Positions 9,858 to 18,549 are shown, numbered from the stretch's first letter. The stretch is 64,000 nucleotides of DNA from SLRI01 sp964402505 (GCA_964402505.1 CAYOCP010000010.1:73267-137266); one strand, 5' to 3'. Numbers and translations: made by a program. The notes: generated from the sequence alone by a model not told the origin.

Positions 9858-10604
9858 TCAGCCGCCGACCATGAGCCTGACGATCTCGTTGTGGTCGGTC
9901 TCGGCCGGCCGCCGCTCGCCGGCCTTGATGCCGCGGCGGAGCACGAGGATGCGGTCGGCGACGTCGAAGATGTCGACGAGGTTGTGGCTGATGAAGAGGA
10001 TCGCCACCCCCTGCTCCTTCAGCCGCAGGATCAGCTCCTTGACCTTGCGCTGCTCGGGCACGCCCAGAGCCGCCGTCGGCTCGTCCATGATCAGGAGCTC
10101 GGCCTTCCAGTAGATGGCGCGGCCGATGGCGACCGCTTGGCGCTGGCCGCCCGAGAGGTTGCGCACCGGCTCGCGCAGCTTGCGCCTCGGGATGTCGATA
10201 TCCAGGGTCTCGAGCACCTCGTGCGCGACGCTGCGCATCGTCGCCCGGTCGAGTCGCTTCAGGCCGAGGAAGGAGACCAGGGGCTCGCGGCCGAGGAACA
10301 CATTGGCTCCGACGTCGAGATTGTCGGCCAGCGCCAGGTCCTGATAGATGGTCTCGATGCCCGTCTCGCGCGCTTGCCGCGGGTTCTCGAAGCGGACGCG
10401 CGAGCCCTTGAACCGGATCTCGCCCTCGTCCGGCTGATGCACGCCCGAGACCGCCTTGATGAGCGTCGACTTGCCGGCGCCGTTGTCGCCGGCCAGCGCC
10501 AGGACCTCGCCCCGGGCCAGATCGAAGCTCACCCGCTCGAGCGCGTGCACCCCGCCGAAGCGCTTCGAGAGCTCGTGGCAGCGCAGGATCGGCTCAGTCG
10601 GCAT
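9858..10604 (-). CDS. Sugar ABC transporter ATP-binding protein, single-domain (FrcA-like), system A
   Basis: This 248-residue ATPase carries Walker A GDNGAGKST, signature LSGGQRQAVAIGRA, Walker B LLIMDEPTAALG and the switch histidine in FISHN. It has one nucleotide-binding domain only, as in FrcA of the fructose-type CUT2 transporters, and would act as a homodimer on the cytoplasmic face of the permease. It is the last gene of a three-gene minus-strand operon: binding protein, permease, ATPase. Its start overlaps the permease stop by 11 bp. The substrate is probably a monosaccharide or polyol, not set by sequence. Confidence 0.92.
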   Translation of the reverse strand: MPTEPILRCHELSKRFGGVHALERVSFDLARGEVLALAGDNGAGKSTLIKAVSGVHQPDEGEIRFKGSRVRFENPRQARETGIETIYQDLALADNLDVGANVFLGREPLVSFLGLKRLDRATMRSVAHEVLETLDIDIPRRKLREPVRNLSGGQRQAVAIGRAIYWKAELLIMDEPTAALGVPEQRKVKELILRLKEQGVAILFISHNLVDIFDVADRILVLRRGIKAGERRPAETDHNEIVRLMVGG

Positions 10605-11616
10605 CGCGACGCTCCCCCGTCAGCCGGTCGCGCGACTGGTCGATCAGGACCGAGACGATGATGACGATGCCGACGGCGACGAACTGCCAGAAAGGCTCGA
10701 CATCGATGAAGACGAGCCCGTACTGGATGACGGCGATGATGAAGGCACCGATCACCGTGCCGATGATGGTGCCCGAGCCGCCGAAGAGCGAGGCGCCGCC
10801 GATCACCACGGCAGCGATGGAATCCAGGAGGATGGGCTCGCCCGCCTGCGCGGCGCCCGCCGAGAAGCGGGAGGTGTAGAGCATGCCGGCGATGCCGGCC
10901 GTGGTCGCCGAGATCATGTAGAGCACGAGGGTGTGGCGGCGCACGTTGATGCCGGAGCGCACCGCCGCCACCCGGTTGCCGCCGATCGCATAGGTGTATT
11001 GGCCGAAGCGCGACTGGCTCAGCGTCCAGTGCATGACGATCACGACGAGAAGCGCGATGACGACCGGCAGCGGCACGCCCAGGAGCTTGCCGTTGCCCAT
11101 GGCGAAGAGCCAGGGATTGTTGACCGGCACCGTCGTGCCGCCGGCGATGAGAAAGCCGGCGCCACGGGCGACGCCGAACATGCCGAGCGTGCCGATGAAG
11201 GGCGGCACCTTCAGCCTCGAGATCAGCGTGCCGTTGATCAGGCCCGGCACCAGCGCCACCAGAAAGGCCGCGAGGATGCCGAGCAGCAGGGCGAAGGCGG
11301 GATCGATGGGCGTGGCCGCCTGCATGACCCGGGCCATGACCACCGCCGCCAGCCCCATGACGAAGCCGACCGAGAGGTCGATGCCGCCGGCGATGATGAC
11401 GAAGGTCTGGCCGAGCCCGAGCAGCAAGGGAAAGGCCGCGAAGAGCGCGATGCTCTGCACGTTGTAGGGGTTGATCAGGAACGAGATGCCGTATCGCCCT
11501 CGCGCCCAGATCTCGAAGAAGACCAGAAGGCCGAGGAGAAAGAGCCAGGGCCAGGCGCGCAGGAGCAGGTCGAGGGCGGGATGGCGCCCGCCCTCGTCCG
11601 CCTCGCGGTTCCTCAC
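10594..11616 (-). CDS. Sugar ABC transporter permease (RbsC/FrcC-like), system A
   Basis: A 340-residue, highly hydrophobic protein with about ten membrane segments. It carries the family signature IAGGIDLSVGFVMGLA in the first half and GGASLFGGSGTIIGTVIGA in the second. These mark the BPD_transp_2 permeases of CUT2 sugar importers, which form the membrane channel as dimers. The N-terminal cytoplasmic tail is charged (MRNREADEGG). It lies 15 bp behind the binding-protein gene and overlaps the ATPase gene by 11 bp, which indicates one transcript. Confidence 0.92.
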   Translation of the reverse strand: MRNREADEGGRHPALDLLLRAWPWLFLLGLLVFFEIWARGRYGISFLINPYNVQSIALFAAFPLLLGLGQTFVIIAGGIDLSVGFVMGLAAVVMARVMQAATPIDPAFALLLGILAAFLVALVPGLINGTLISRLKVPPFIGTLGMFGVARGAGFLIAGGTTVPVNNPWLFAMGNGKLLGVPLPVVIALLVVIVMHWTLSQSRFGQYTYAIGGNRVAAVRSGINVRRHTLVLYMISATTAGIAGMLYTSRFSAGAAQAGEPILLDSIAAVVIGGASLFGGSGTIIGTVIGAFIIAVIQYGLVFIDVEPFWQFVAVGIVIIVSVLIDQSRDRLTGERRDAD

Positions 11617-11631
11617 GTCAGGAAACTCGGC

Positions 11632-12615
11632 TCATTCCGAGTAGATTCGCGCCCGCACGTCCGGATCGTCGATGTTGTCGGCGTTCATGACGGTGAAGCC
11701 GGTGCCGATCGAGGTCGGGATCTTCTCGCCGTCGATGGCCGCCACCGCCGCCTTCACCCCCTCGTAGCCGATGTCGTAGGGGTGCTGGGCGATCGCCATG
11801 TCGATCAGCCCGCTCTTGATGTCGTCGACGATGCGCATCGGCGTGTCGAAGGCCACCACCTTGATCTCGCCGGTCTTGCCGAGCGCCTTGACGCCGTCGG
11901 CGGCACCGATGGCCGAGAAGAGGTTGGCGCCGAACACGCCGGCCAGATCGGGATTGCGGGCGTAGACCGCCTGCACCTGGGCCGCCGCCTTGTTGGCGTC
12001 GTCGTCGTTGAACTGCGTCTCGAGCACCTCGATGTCGGGGAACTCCTCCTGCATCGCCTCCTTGAAGCCCTCCTCGCGCTGGTCGGTGGTCGAGATGCCG
12101 GGCTTGACGTTGGCGACATAGACCTTGCCCTTGCCGCCGAGCGCCTCGCCCAGCGCCTCGCCGGCCATCTTGCCGCCCAGCACATTGTCGGAGGCGACAT
12201 AGCTCAAGGGAAAATCGCCCTCGCCCTCGCCATCCTGATACTTGCCGTCGCCGATGAAGGTGTCGACCGTGATCACCTTGATCCCCGCGTCAACCGCCTG
12301 GCGCAGCGGCGCTATGAGCTGCTGCTTGTCGGTGGGTGCAATCAGGATGACGTCCGGCTGACGCGCGATCACCGCCTGCAGCACCGGCACCTGGACGGTC
12401 GGGTTGAACTCCGGACCGCCCTGGAAGAGGAGCTCGACCCCGAGCTCGTCGGCCGCCGCCTGCGCCCCCTTCTCCATGGTGATGTAGAAGGCGTCCGTGG
12501 TCAGCCCCGGAATGAGCGCCACCACCGGCTTGTCCTGAGCCTGCCCCGCCGAGCCCAAGGCAACGGCGCCGATGGCCAAGGCCACGAGCGCACCGAGCGT
12601 CCTCCGCGTTTCCAT
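11632..12615 (-). CDS. Sugar ABC transporter substrate-binding protein (Peripla_BP_4), system A
   Basis: A 327-residue periplasmic binding protein. The ATG at 12615 is chosen because GGGAGGG stands directly upstream and gives a normal signal peptide (METRRTLGALVALAIGAVAL, cleavage near GQAQD). The frame is open 45 bases further upstream, without a signal-like start. The mature part begins KPVVALIPGLTTDAFYITM and contains DVILIAPTDKQQLIAPL and VITVDTFI, the usual layout of ribose/galactose-type binding proteins. It delivers sugar to the permease encoded directly behind it. It is the first gene of the operon, so the promoter should lie in 12616-12757, where I found no convincing consensus. Confidence 0.92.
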   Translation of the reverse strand: METRRTLGALVALAIGAVALGSAGQAQDKPVVALIPGLTTDAFYITMEKGAQAAADELGVELLFQGGPEFNPTVQVPVLQAVIARQPDVILIAPTDKQQLIAPLRQAVDAGIKVITVDTFIGDGKYQDGEGEGDFPLSYVASDNVLGGKMAGEALGEALGGKGKVYVANVKPGISTTDQREEGFKEAMQEEFPDIEVLETQFNDDDANKAAAQVQAVYARNPDLAGVFGANLFSAIGAADGVKALGKTGEIKVVAFDTPMRIVDDIKSGLIDMAIAQHPYDIGYEGVKAAVAAIDGEKIPTSIGTGFTVMNADNIDDPDVRARIYSE

Positions 12616-12757
12616 GATCCCTCCCTTCTCCCACCCGCCCACTGCCTGCGCGGGCATCATGGCAATGGCTTATCAATGCCGTGTCGGGAGGGCAAGGAGG
12701 ACGCTCGGCCAGATCCGGCGGATCTCCCTACGGCCCCGCGGCACGACCAAAGCAGTA

Positions 12758-13046
12758 TCAGGCCGCCGTGAGCTCGACCTTGCCGAGGGTGTCGAGCTCC
12801 GCGTGCTTCCTGACCTGCCACAGGTCGTCCTTGCCTTGCATGGCGAGCCAGAGCTCTCGGGGGAACGGCCCGGGGCTTTGGCGAGGCGCAGCGCCATCTC
12901 GGGACTGATGCCGCTCCTGCCAACGAGAATGCGGTTCAAGGTGGAGGCGGATACCCCGATGCGGCCGCCAGCGCACGGCCACTCAGCTTGTTCGGCTCCA
13001 CATAGACTTCATTAATAAACTCACCTGGATGCGGGGGATCATGCAT
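12758..13046 (-). pseudogene. higA: HigA-type antitoxin remnant, two frameshifts
   Basis: Reading from the ATG at 13046 gives HPGEFINEVYVEPNKLSGRALAAASG and then an early stop. Moving one frame restores VSASTLNRILVGRSGISPEMALRLAKA, the helix-turn-helix of XRE/HigA antitoxins. A second shift restores the tail ELWLAMQGKDDLW, ending at 12758. The first break looks like loss of one G in the run near 12955. The second looks like a 2-bp AG duplication near 12862. All parts of a normal ~90-residue antitoxin are present in order, so decay is recent or the breaks are sequencing errors. A toxin remnant precedes it. Confidence 0.75.
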
Positions 13047-13051
13047 GGCGA

Positions 13052-13147
13052 TCAGCGGTGGTCCTCATAATCCAAAAGGCAGGCGTGCCCGCCTCCGAAC
13101 GGGAAGGTCACGCGCCGGTACCCGTTCACCCAGACCGACCAGCGGCC
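13052..13147 (-). pseudogene. higB: HigB-type toxin C-terminal remnant
   Basis: Thirty-one residues, GRWSVWVNGYRRVTF through LLDYEDHR, match the C-terminal core of RelE/HigB toxins (GRWSVWVNGNWRxTF ... DYEDYH). They end in a stop at 13052, five bases before the higA remnant starts, which is the toxin-first order of higBA modules. Upstream of about 13150 the match is lost and no start is found, so the N-terminal two thirds are missing. The toxin should be inactive. Confidence 0.7.
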
Positions 13148-13218
13148 GCGAACCGTCCCTTTCGATATTTGGCGGCGCCGTCCGTGGCAGGCGCTGCTCC
13201 AACAAAAGCCGACGGGGC

Positions 13219-13241
13219 GTGGGGAAGATCATCTTCCCCAC
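13219..13241. repeat. Palindromic intergenic repeat, copy 1 (3' of the LVIVD gene)
   Basis: An 11-bp perfect stem, GTGGGGAAGAT and ATCTTCCCCAC around a single C, lies 8 bp behind the stop of the LVIVD-repeat gene. A sister copy with the same frame (GGGGCG-Y-GGGGA-R-GATCATC) occurs at 14599-14621. It may act as a terminator or mRNA-end structure for the minus-strand gene, although no T run follows at once. Confidence 0.6.
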
Positions 13242-13248
13242 ATTCTCC

Positions 13249-14508
13249 TCATCCCCCATACTCCAGAATGAACATCCCGCCATTGTAGTCGTTGCTGTAG
13301 ACGAGGCCGTCCTTGTCCACAAACACGTCGCAGGACTGGATGACCTTCTTCCGGTTGGGGCGGTGGTCCATGAGCTTTCTGGGCTCGGGGGGGACCCAGA
13401 CGGCGGTTTCTTCGGGGCGGAGCTCGTTCCTGATGTCGAAGACCCGGATGCCGGCGTTCTGCCAGGTGGTGAAGATGAGCTCGGAGCTGACGAGGCCCTC
13501 GGGGCGGTTCTCGTAGAGGTTGTGGGGGCCGAAATGGCCGCCCTTGGCGACGTAGTCGGCCTCGGTCGGCTGCGGGAAGGTGGAGAGGCTGACGGGGTTC
13601 GCTGGCACGCGGATGTCCATCATCCAGATGTGCTTGACCCCGTCCTCCTGGTGGTCGAGCACGGCCTCGTCGAGGACGACGAGGAGCTCGCGGTCGGGCA
13701 GCGGCAGGCAGTTGTGGGTGCCGCCGCCGAAGGGGGGCGACCAGTTCTTGTGGACGACGAGCTCGGGCTTCGCCCGGTCGGCGACGTCGATGACGACGAG
13801 CCCGGCGTCGCGCCACGCGGCGTACGCCGTGTCGTTGGCGATGATCGCATGGTGCAGGCCGAAGCGGCGGGTCGGCTCCCAGGTGGGGGTCTCGCCGCCG
13901 GCGGTGTGCATGCCGGGCAGCCAGTAGCGGCCGGCCTCCTTGGGATTGGTCGGGTCGGCCATGTCGACGGTCATGAAGATGTAGTCGGTGTAGCCGTCGA
14001 GGAGGGCCGAGACATAGGCCCAGCGGCCGCCCGTGTACCAGATGCGGTGGATGCCGCCGCCGTCCACCGGCATGAATCCGATCCGCTTCGGCTCGCCCGC
14101 CTTGGAGATGTCGTAGACCGCCATGCCGGCGGTCCAGTCGCGGCCGGTGCCGGGCTTGGCGGCGGTGCCGACCTTGTCGCCGAGCGAGCCCTTGTAATAG
14201 GCGTGCTCGTCGGCGAACTCGGCGGCGGCGAACATGTCCTTGGCGTTGATGACCAGCAGGAGATCGTCGGCCGTCTGCAGGTGGATGTTCCAGGTGTTCG
14301 CCGGAGCCTGATGGTAGCCCGCGGGCTTCGGGTTCCTCGGGTCGCGCAGGTCGATGACGCTGAAGCCCCTGGAGAACATGTGGCCCGTATAGGCGAAGCC
14401 CTTCCAGACCATGAGCTGCACGCCGTCGGGCCGGCCGCCCTGGTCGCTGTGGCCGATCAGGCGCATGTTGCGGGCGAAGTCGGGTTTCGGCAGATCGTGG
14501 CTCGGCAT
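13249..14508 (-). CDS. LVIVD repeat-containing beta-propeller-like protein, function unknown
   Basis: A 419-residue protein with no evident signal peptide. It has repeated short units of the type AGLVVIDVADRAKPELV, GFSVIDLRDPRNPKPAG, GMAVYDISKAGEPKRIG and GIRVFDIRNELRPEE, each ending in a D-x-x-xP turn, which is the LVIVD repeat of beta-propeller proteins. Conserved histidine-rich turns (GGGIHRIWYTGG, RFGLHHAIIAND, GGGTHNCLPLPD, GGHFGPHNLYENRP) are spaced through the protein and may form a metal or ligand site. Homologues are mostly uncharacterised. It lies behind the transporter B genes on the same strand but is separated from them by a terminator, so it may be transcribed on its own. Confidence 0.8.
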   Translation of the reverse strand: MPSHDLPKPDFARNMRLIGHSDQGGRPDGVQLMVWKGFAYTGHMFSRGFSVIDLRDPRNPKPAGYHQAPANTWNIHLQTADDLLLVINAKDMFAAAEFADEHAYYKGSLGDKVGTAAKPGTGRDWTAGMAVYDISKAGEPKRIGFMPVDGGGIHRIWYTGGRWAYVSALLDGYTDYIFMTVDMADPTNPKEAGRYWLPGMHTAGGETPTWEPTRRFGLHHAIIANDTAYAAWRDAGLVVIDVADRAKPELVVHKNWSPPFGGGTHNCLPLPDRELLVVLDEAVLDHQEDGVKHIWMMDIRVPANPVSLSTFPQPTEADYVAKGGHFGPHNLYENRPEGLVSSELIFTTWQNAGIRVFDIRNELRPEETAVWVPPEPRKLMDHRPNRKKVIQSCDVFVDKDGLVYSNDYNGGMFILEYGG

Positions 14509-14524
14509 GGTTTCCTCGCGCTCT

Positions 14525-14557
14525 CAAAAAGAATCTGGGGAGGCGGCGCCTCCCCAG
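14525..14557 (-). terminator. Rho-independent terminator behind transporter B operon
   Basis: Read on the minus strand: a 10-bp stem, CTGGGGAGGC and GCCTCCCCAG with a 3-nt loop, followed shortly by ATTCTTTTT. It sits 75 bp after the stop of the binding-protein gene (14633) and 17 bp before the start of the LVIVD-repeat gene (14508). It should end transcription of the sugar transporter B operon. Confidence 0.8.
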
Positions 14558-14598
14558 GCCCCACCGTTACTTTTATTTTTCAAGAGTTCTGGTGGGGC

Positions 14599-14621
14599 GC
14601 GGGGAGGATCATCCTCCTCGC
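14599..14621. repeat. Palindromic intergenic repeat, copy 2 (3' of transporter B)
   Basis: Arms GCGGGGAGGAT and ATCCTCCTCGC around a single C, with one mismatch. It matches the element at 13219-13241 over about 30 bp including flanks (GGGGCG before, CATT after). Both copies stand directly behind a minus-strand stop codon. Here it precedes the true T-tailed terminator at 14525-14557. Confidence 0.6.
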
Positions 14622-14632
14622 ATTTCTTTCGT

Positions 14633-15739
14633 TCAGTCGACGCCCCAGATCTTCCGATACGCGTCGGTGTAGCCGTTGTCCGGGTCGTAGATGTTGTCCG
14701 GCCCGCCATCGAAGGCGATGTTCTCCGGCGTGAAGAGGTGCGGTGGTGCCACGTAGCCGCTGTCCTTCTCGCCGGCGAGCGCCCGGTTCGCCTCGTCGAC
14801 CACCTGCCAGCCCTGCAGACGCAGGGGCTCGGCCACCGTGCCGATCTGGTACTGCACGTCGCGGATCCGCTGGAAGGCCGCCTCGCTGCCGTCGCCGGCC
14901 GAGATGTTGCGGGGATTGCCGTCGCCCTCGATGCCGGCCGCCGCCAGGGCCGGCGCCATGAAATCGAAGGTCAGGTCGTTGATGCTGAGCGCGTGGGTCC
15001 ACTTGTCGCCGTAGCGCTGCAGGAGGGCCGTCGTCAGCGGCGGCATCCGGGTGGCGGTGTCACTGAGCGGCGTGTCGACATATTCCAGCAGCGTGCAGGT
15101 CTCGCACGCCTCGATGATCTCGGCCATGGCGTCGGCCTTGGCGACGGCGATCTCGTAGACGCTGTCGGTGAAGACGACGGCACCGGCCTTGCCGTCACTG
15201 TCGGCGACCGCCAGGGAGCCCGCGGCCTTCGCCACCTCGAGCGGGTCGGTCGTGATGTTGGTGAAGATCGGCAGGCTGTCGTGCGGTCCGGCCTTGGCGT
15301 AGGAGTGCCAGCCGACCAGCACGATGCCCTGCTTCGCCGCCTCCTCGATCGCCGCCGCCTGCTCGTTGGCGTCGATGCCGCCGAGGACGATGATATCGGG
15401 CTGCAGCGCCATGGCCTGCCCGAGGGCGCTCGAGCGGCCCGAGACGGTGCCCTGGCCGTCGAGCTCGCGATAGGTCCAGCCGATCACGCCGGAAGCCTCC
15501 TCGACCGCGACGCCGACGCCGCGGGCACCGCCGTTGCGCTGGTCGGTCGAGACGAAGACGACGCTCTTGCCGGGCACCGCCGCCGGCCCCTGGGTCGGTC
15601 CGTCCCAGGGCGGGTTCGGCTTGCTCGCCGCCTCGACATAGGCCTTGGCTTCGGCCACCGCGTCGGCCGCGGCCGGCGCCGTCCAGACGGTCTGGCCGAG
15701 CAGCGCCAGGGCCGTCCCCAGCATCAGATACTTACCCAT
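14633..15739 (-). CDS. Sugar ABC transporter substrate-binding protein, system B
   Basis: A 368-residue exported protein: leader MGKYLMLGTALALLGQTVW with cleavage near APAAADA. The mature part shows Peripla_BP_4 features: SVVFVSTDQRNGGARGVGVAVEEA, LQPDIIVLGGIDANEQAAAIEEA and GIVLVGWHSY. The long N-terminal helix (VAEAKAYVEAASKPNPPWDGP) is typical of a subgroup of CUT2 binding proteins; WDGPT is frequent in them. Two cysteines close together (CETC, mid-protein) are unusual and may form a disulfide. Its start overlaps the permease stop by 8 bp. Last gene of the operon ATPase-permease-binding protein. Confidence 0.88.
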   Translation of the reverse strand: MGKYLMLGTALALLGQTVWTAPAAADAVAEAKAYVEAASKPNPPWDGPTQGPAAVPGKSVVFVSTDQRNGGARGVGVAVEEASGVIGWTYRELDGQGTVSGRSSALGQAMALQPDIIVLGGIDANEQAAAIEEAAKQGIVLVGWHSYAKAGPHDSLPIFTNITTDPLEVAKAAGSLAVADSDGKAGAVVFTDSVYEIAVAKADAMAEIIEACETCTLLEYVDTPLSDTATRMPPLTTALLQRYGDKWTHALSINDLTFDFMAPALAAAGIEGDGNPRNISAGDGSEAAFQRIRDVQYQIGTVAEPLRLQGWQVVDEANRALAGEKDSGYVAPPHLFTPENIAFDGGPDNIYDPDNGYTDAYRKIWGVD

Positions 15740-16802
15740 CGTTCTCGCCTCCCTTCGGCGGGTTGGTGGTGGTGCGCGCGAGCGATCGCACGGTCGCCCG
15801 CTTGCGCTGGGCGTAGCCGGCGATGCCGATCGCCAGCACCAGCGTGACGCCGTTGAAGAGCGGCTCGACCCAGAACTCGCCGCCCATCTGCTGGATGCCG
15901 GAAATGCCGACGGCGAGCACGGCGACGCCGACGATCGTCCCCCAGATATTGACCCGGCCGGGCTTGATCGTGGTCGAGCCCAGAAAGGCCCCGACCAGCG
16001 CCGGCAAGAGGTACTCGAGCCCGACGCTGGCCTGGCCGATGCGCAGCCGGGCCGCCAGCACGACGCCGGCGATGGCGCAAAGGAAGCCCGAGGCGACGAA
16101 GGCGCCGACGACGTAGCGCCGCGTCGGAATGCCGTTGAGCGCGGCGGCGCGCGGATTGGCGCCGATGGCGTAGAGGTAGCGGCCGATCGGCAGATGCTCG
16201 GCGATCACCCAGAGCACGAGCGCCACGATCAGCACGTAATAGGCGGCGATCGGGATGGCGAGGATCTGGGTCGTGTAGAGGCCGGTGAAGCCGGGCGGCA
16301 GCGAGCCGATGATCTGCCGGCCCTCGGTGTACCAGAAGGCGATGGCGTAGAGCACGGTGCCGGTGCCGAGCGTGGCGATGAAGCTGTCGATCTGCGCCAT
16401 CTCGACCAGAAGGCCGTTGAGCAGACCGAGCAGGCAGCCCAGCAGCAGCACGACGAGCACGGCCAAAGGCCAAGTCAGGCCGAGCTGCGTTTGCAGGCTG
16501 ATCGCCAGCACGTGCCAGAGCACGATGCCGTAGCCGACCGTGAGGTCGATCCGCCCGGTCATCATCGGGATCATCGCGGCCAGCGACAGAAGCGCGATGA
16601 TGGCCTTGTCGCCCAGGATCGAGCGCAGGTTCAAAAGGGTCGGGAAGGTCTCGGGCAAGGCCAGGGAGAAGACGACGATGAGAAGGACGGTCAGGATGGG
16701 GAGGCCGTAGACCGGCAGCAGCCGGACCAGCCGCTGCAGCGGCCCGAGCCCGGCGAGGTCGGCCCGCGTCGGCTCGAGGGCATTCGATCGGAGCGACTGC
16801 AT
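15732..16802 (-). CDS. Sugar ABC transporter permease, system B
   Basis: A 356-residue membrane protein with about ten hydrophobic segments. The CUT2 permease signature is present as MMTGRIDLTVGYGIVLWHVL in the first half and LVGAFLGSTTIKPGRVNIWG in the second. R-I-D-L in place of the usual G-I-D-L marks a subfamily variant. It starts right behind the ATPase stop (16802/16803) and overlaps the binding-protein gene by 8 bp, so it is translationally coupled on both sides. It forms the transport channel in the inner membrane. Confidence 0.9.
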   Translation of the reverse strand: MQSLRSNALEPTRADLAGLGPLQRLVRLLPVYGLPILTVLLIVVFSLALPETFPTLLNLRSILGDKAIIALLSLAAMIPMMTGRIDLTVGYGIVLWHVLAISLQTQLGLTWPLAVLVVLLLGCLLGLLNGLLVEMAQIDSFIATLGTGTVLYAIAFWYTEGRQIIGSLPPGFTGLYTTQILAIPIAAYYVLIVALVLWVIAEHLPIGRYLYAIGANPRAAALNGIPTRRYVVGAFVASGFLCAIAGVVLAARLRIGQASVGLEYLLPALVGAFLGSTTIKPGRVNIWGTIVGVAVLAVGISGIQQMGGEFWVEPLFNGVTLVLAIGIAGYAQRKRATVRSLARTTTNPPKGGENDG

Positions 16803-18356
16803 CTAGGCGGAGTCCCGCACCGCTGCCGCCGGCGTGCCGTCGGCGTCCGTGAAGGCCGAGGCGGCATGCAGCACGTTCTGCTGGCTCACGGCCTCGCCGG
16901 CGAGCTCGGCCATGATGCGCCCGCGGGCGAAGACGAGCGCCCGGTCGGCGATGCGCTCGACCTCCTCGAAGTCGGTCGAGACGACCAGGACCGCCGTGCC
17001 GGCGCGGCGGGCCGCCGCCAGGAGCGCGTAGATCTCGACCTTGGCACCGACATCGACACCGGCGGTGGGCTCCTCGAGGATCAGAAGCGGTGCCTCGATC
17101 GCGAGCCAGCGCGCCATCACGATCTTCTGCTGGTTGCCGCCCGAGAAGGTCTCGATCGGCCGCTCCGGCTCGTTCGGACGGACGTCGAAGCGCCGGCCGA
17201 GGGCGGCGGCCTCCGCCTCCTCCGCGCCGCGGCGGCAGAACGCGAGGAGGCCGCGTCCGCGAGCGCCGGGGTTGGCGAAGAGATTCTCGCGCATCCCGAG
17301 ACCGGCGAGCAGGCTCTCCTCGACCCGCTCGCCGGAGACGAAGGAAACACCGCTCGCCATGGCGCCTCTGGGCGAATCGAGATCCGGCTCCCGGCCGTCG
17401 AGCCGGACCCGCCCCGCCAGCCTTTCGGCGGCGCCGAAAAGGGCCCGCCCGATCGCCACCTGCCCGGCACCGCGCAAGCCCACGAGCGCCACGCACTCGC
17501 CGGCAGCCACGGTGAAATCCACCGGCCCCGCCTCCGCCGCGACGAGCCCCTCGACAAGGAGGCGGGTGGCACCCGCCGCCACGGCACCCCGCCAGTGCCG
17601 GACGGCGGTGCGCCGGCCGATGATCAGCTCGATGAGCTCGTCGGCCGAGGTCGCCCCGACCGGCCGCGTGCCGACCAGCCGGCCGTCGCGCAGAACCGCC
17701 ACCCGGTCGGCGATGGCGAAGACCTCGTCGAGCCGATGCGAGACGTAGATCATGGCGACACCGCGCGCCCGGAGCTCGCGCAGAACCCCGAAGAGCCGCT
17801 CGACCTCGTCCGCGGGCAAGGAGGCCGTGGGCTCGTCGAGCACCAGCACCTCGGCTTCGACGGCAAGCGCCCGGCCGATCGCGAGCAGCGATTTCTCGGT
17901 CCTGGACAGGCGCTCGACACGCCGGCTCGGCTCGAGCCCGCCGAGCCCGACCCGGGCCAGCGCCGAAGCCGCCCGGCGCTCGGCGGCGGCCCAGTCGATC
18001 AGGCCGAGTCGCCGCTCGTAGCCCTGGCCGAGCGCCATGTTCTCGGCCACCGTCATCCACTCGATCAGCCCCAGATCCTGGTGGATGAACGCGACCCGCT
18101 GCGGCTCGCCGGCGACCGGCGGCCGATGCGTGTAGGGCACGCCGTCGAAAAGGATGGCACCGCCATCGGGGGCGTGGATGCCGGCCAGCATCTTGATCAT
18201 GGTGGACTTGCCGGCGCCGTTCTCGCCGAGCAGCGCCAGGATCTCGCCGCGGCCGAGCTCGAGCGTCACGTCGTCGACCGCGACCGTCCCTCCGAAAACC
18301 TTGCGCACCGCGGCGAAAGCCAGGACCGGCCTCGCCTTGAGGACCGCATCGTTCAT
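16803..18356 (-). CDS. Sugar ABC transporter ATP-binding protein, double-domain (RbsA-like), system B
   Basis: A 517-residue protein with two ATPase halves. The N-terminal half has Walker A GENGAGKST, a degenerate signature LSRTEKSLLAIGRAL and Walker B VLVLDEPTASL. The C-terminal half lacks a canonical Walker A (GLRGAGQVAIGR) but has FSGGNQQKIVMARWL and LILEEPTAGVDVGAK. This asymmetry is normal for RbsA/MglA/XylG-type importers. It is the first gene of the transporter B operon. Its promoter must lie in the 193-bp divergent gap shared with the N-ATPase operon. Confidence 0.92.
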   Translation of the reverse strand: MNDAVLKARPVLAFAAVRKVFGGTVAVDDVTLELGRGEILALLGENGAGKSTMIKMLAGIHAPDGGAILFDGVPYTHRPPVAGEPQRVAFIHQDLGLIEWMTVAENMALGQGYERRLGLIDWAAAERRAASALARVGLGGLEPSRRVERLSRTEKSLLAIGRALAVEAEVLVLDEPTASLPADEVERLFGVLRELRARGVAMIYVSHRLDEVFAIADRVAVLRDGRLVGTRPVGATSADELIELIIGRRTAVRHWRGAVAAGATRLLVEGLVAAEAGPVDFTVAAGECVALVGLRGAGQVAIGRALFGAAERLAGRVRLDGREPDLDSPRGAMASGVSFVSGERVEESLLAGLGMRENLFANPGARGRGLLAFCRRGAEEAEAAALGRRFDVRPNEPERPIETFSGGNQQKIVMARWLAIEAPLLILEEPTAGVDVGAKVEIYALLAAARRAGTAVLVVSTDFEEVERIADRALVFARGRIMAELAGEAVSQQNVLHAASAFTDADGTPAAAVRDSA

Positions 18357-18549
18357 CCTATGTTGCCTGCTGCGAGCGCGCCAAGGCGGCCTCCCCCCTC
18401 CCTGATACGCGCCACGGCGCAGCCTGGCAATGACATGCCCGGCCGGCCCCCGGCGCGGCCCTTGATCGAGATCATGGTCGGTGATCGCGCATCATGGGTA
18501 GGCAACCCCTTGCGCGGCGGGTCGGCGCGCACGCGAACTCGGAGACGGC

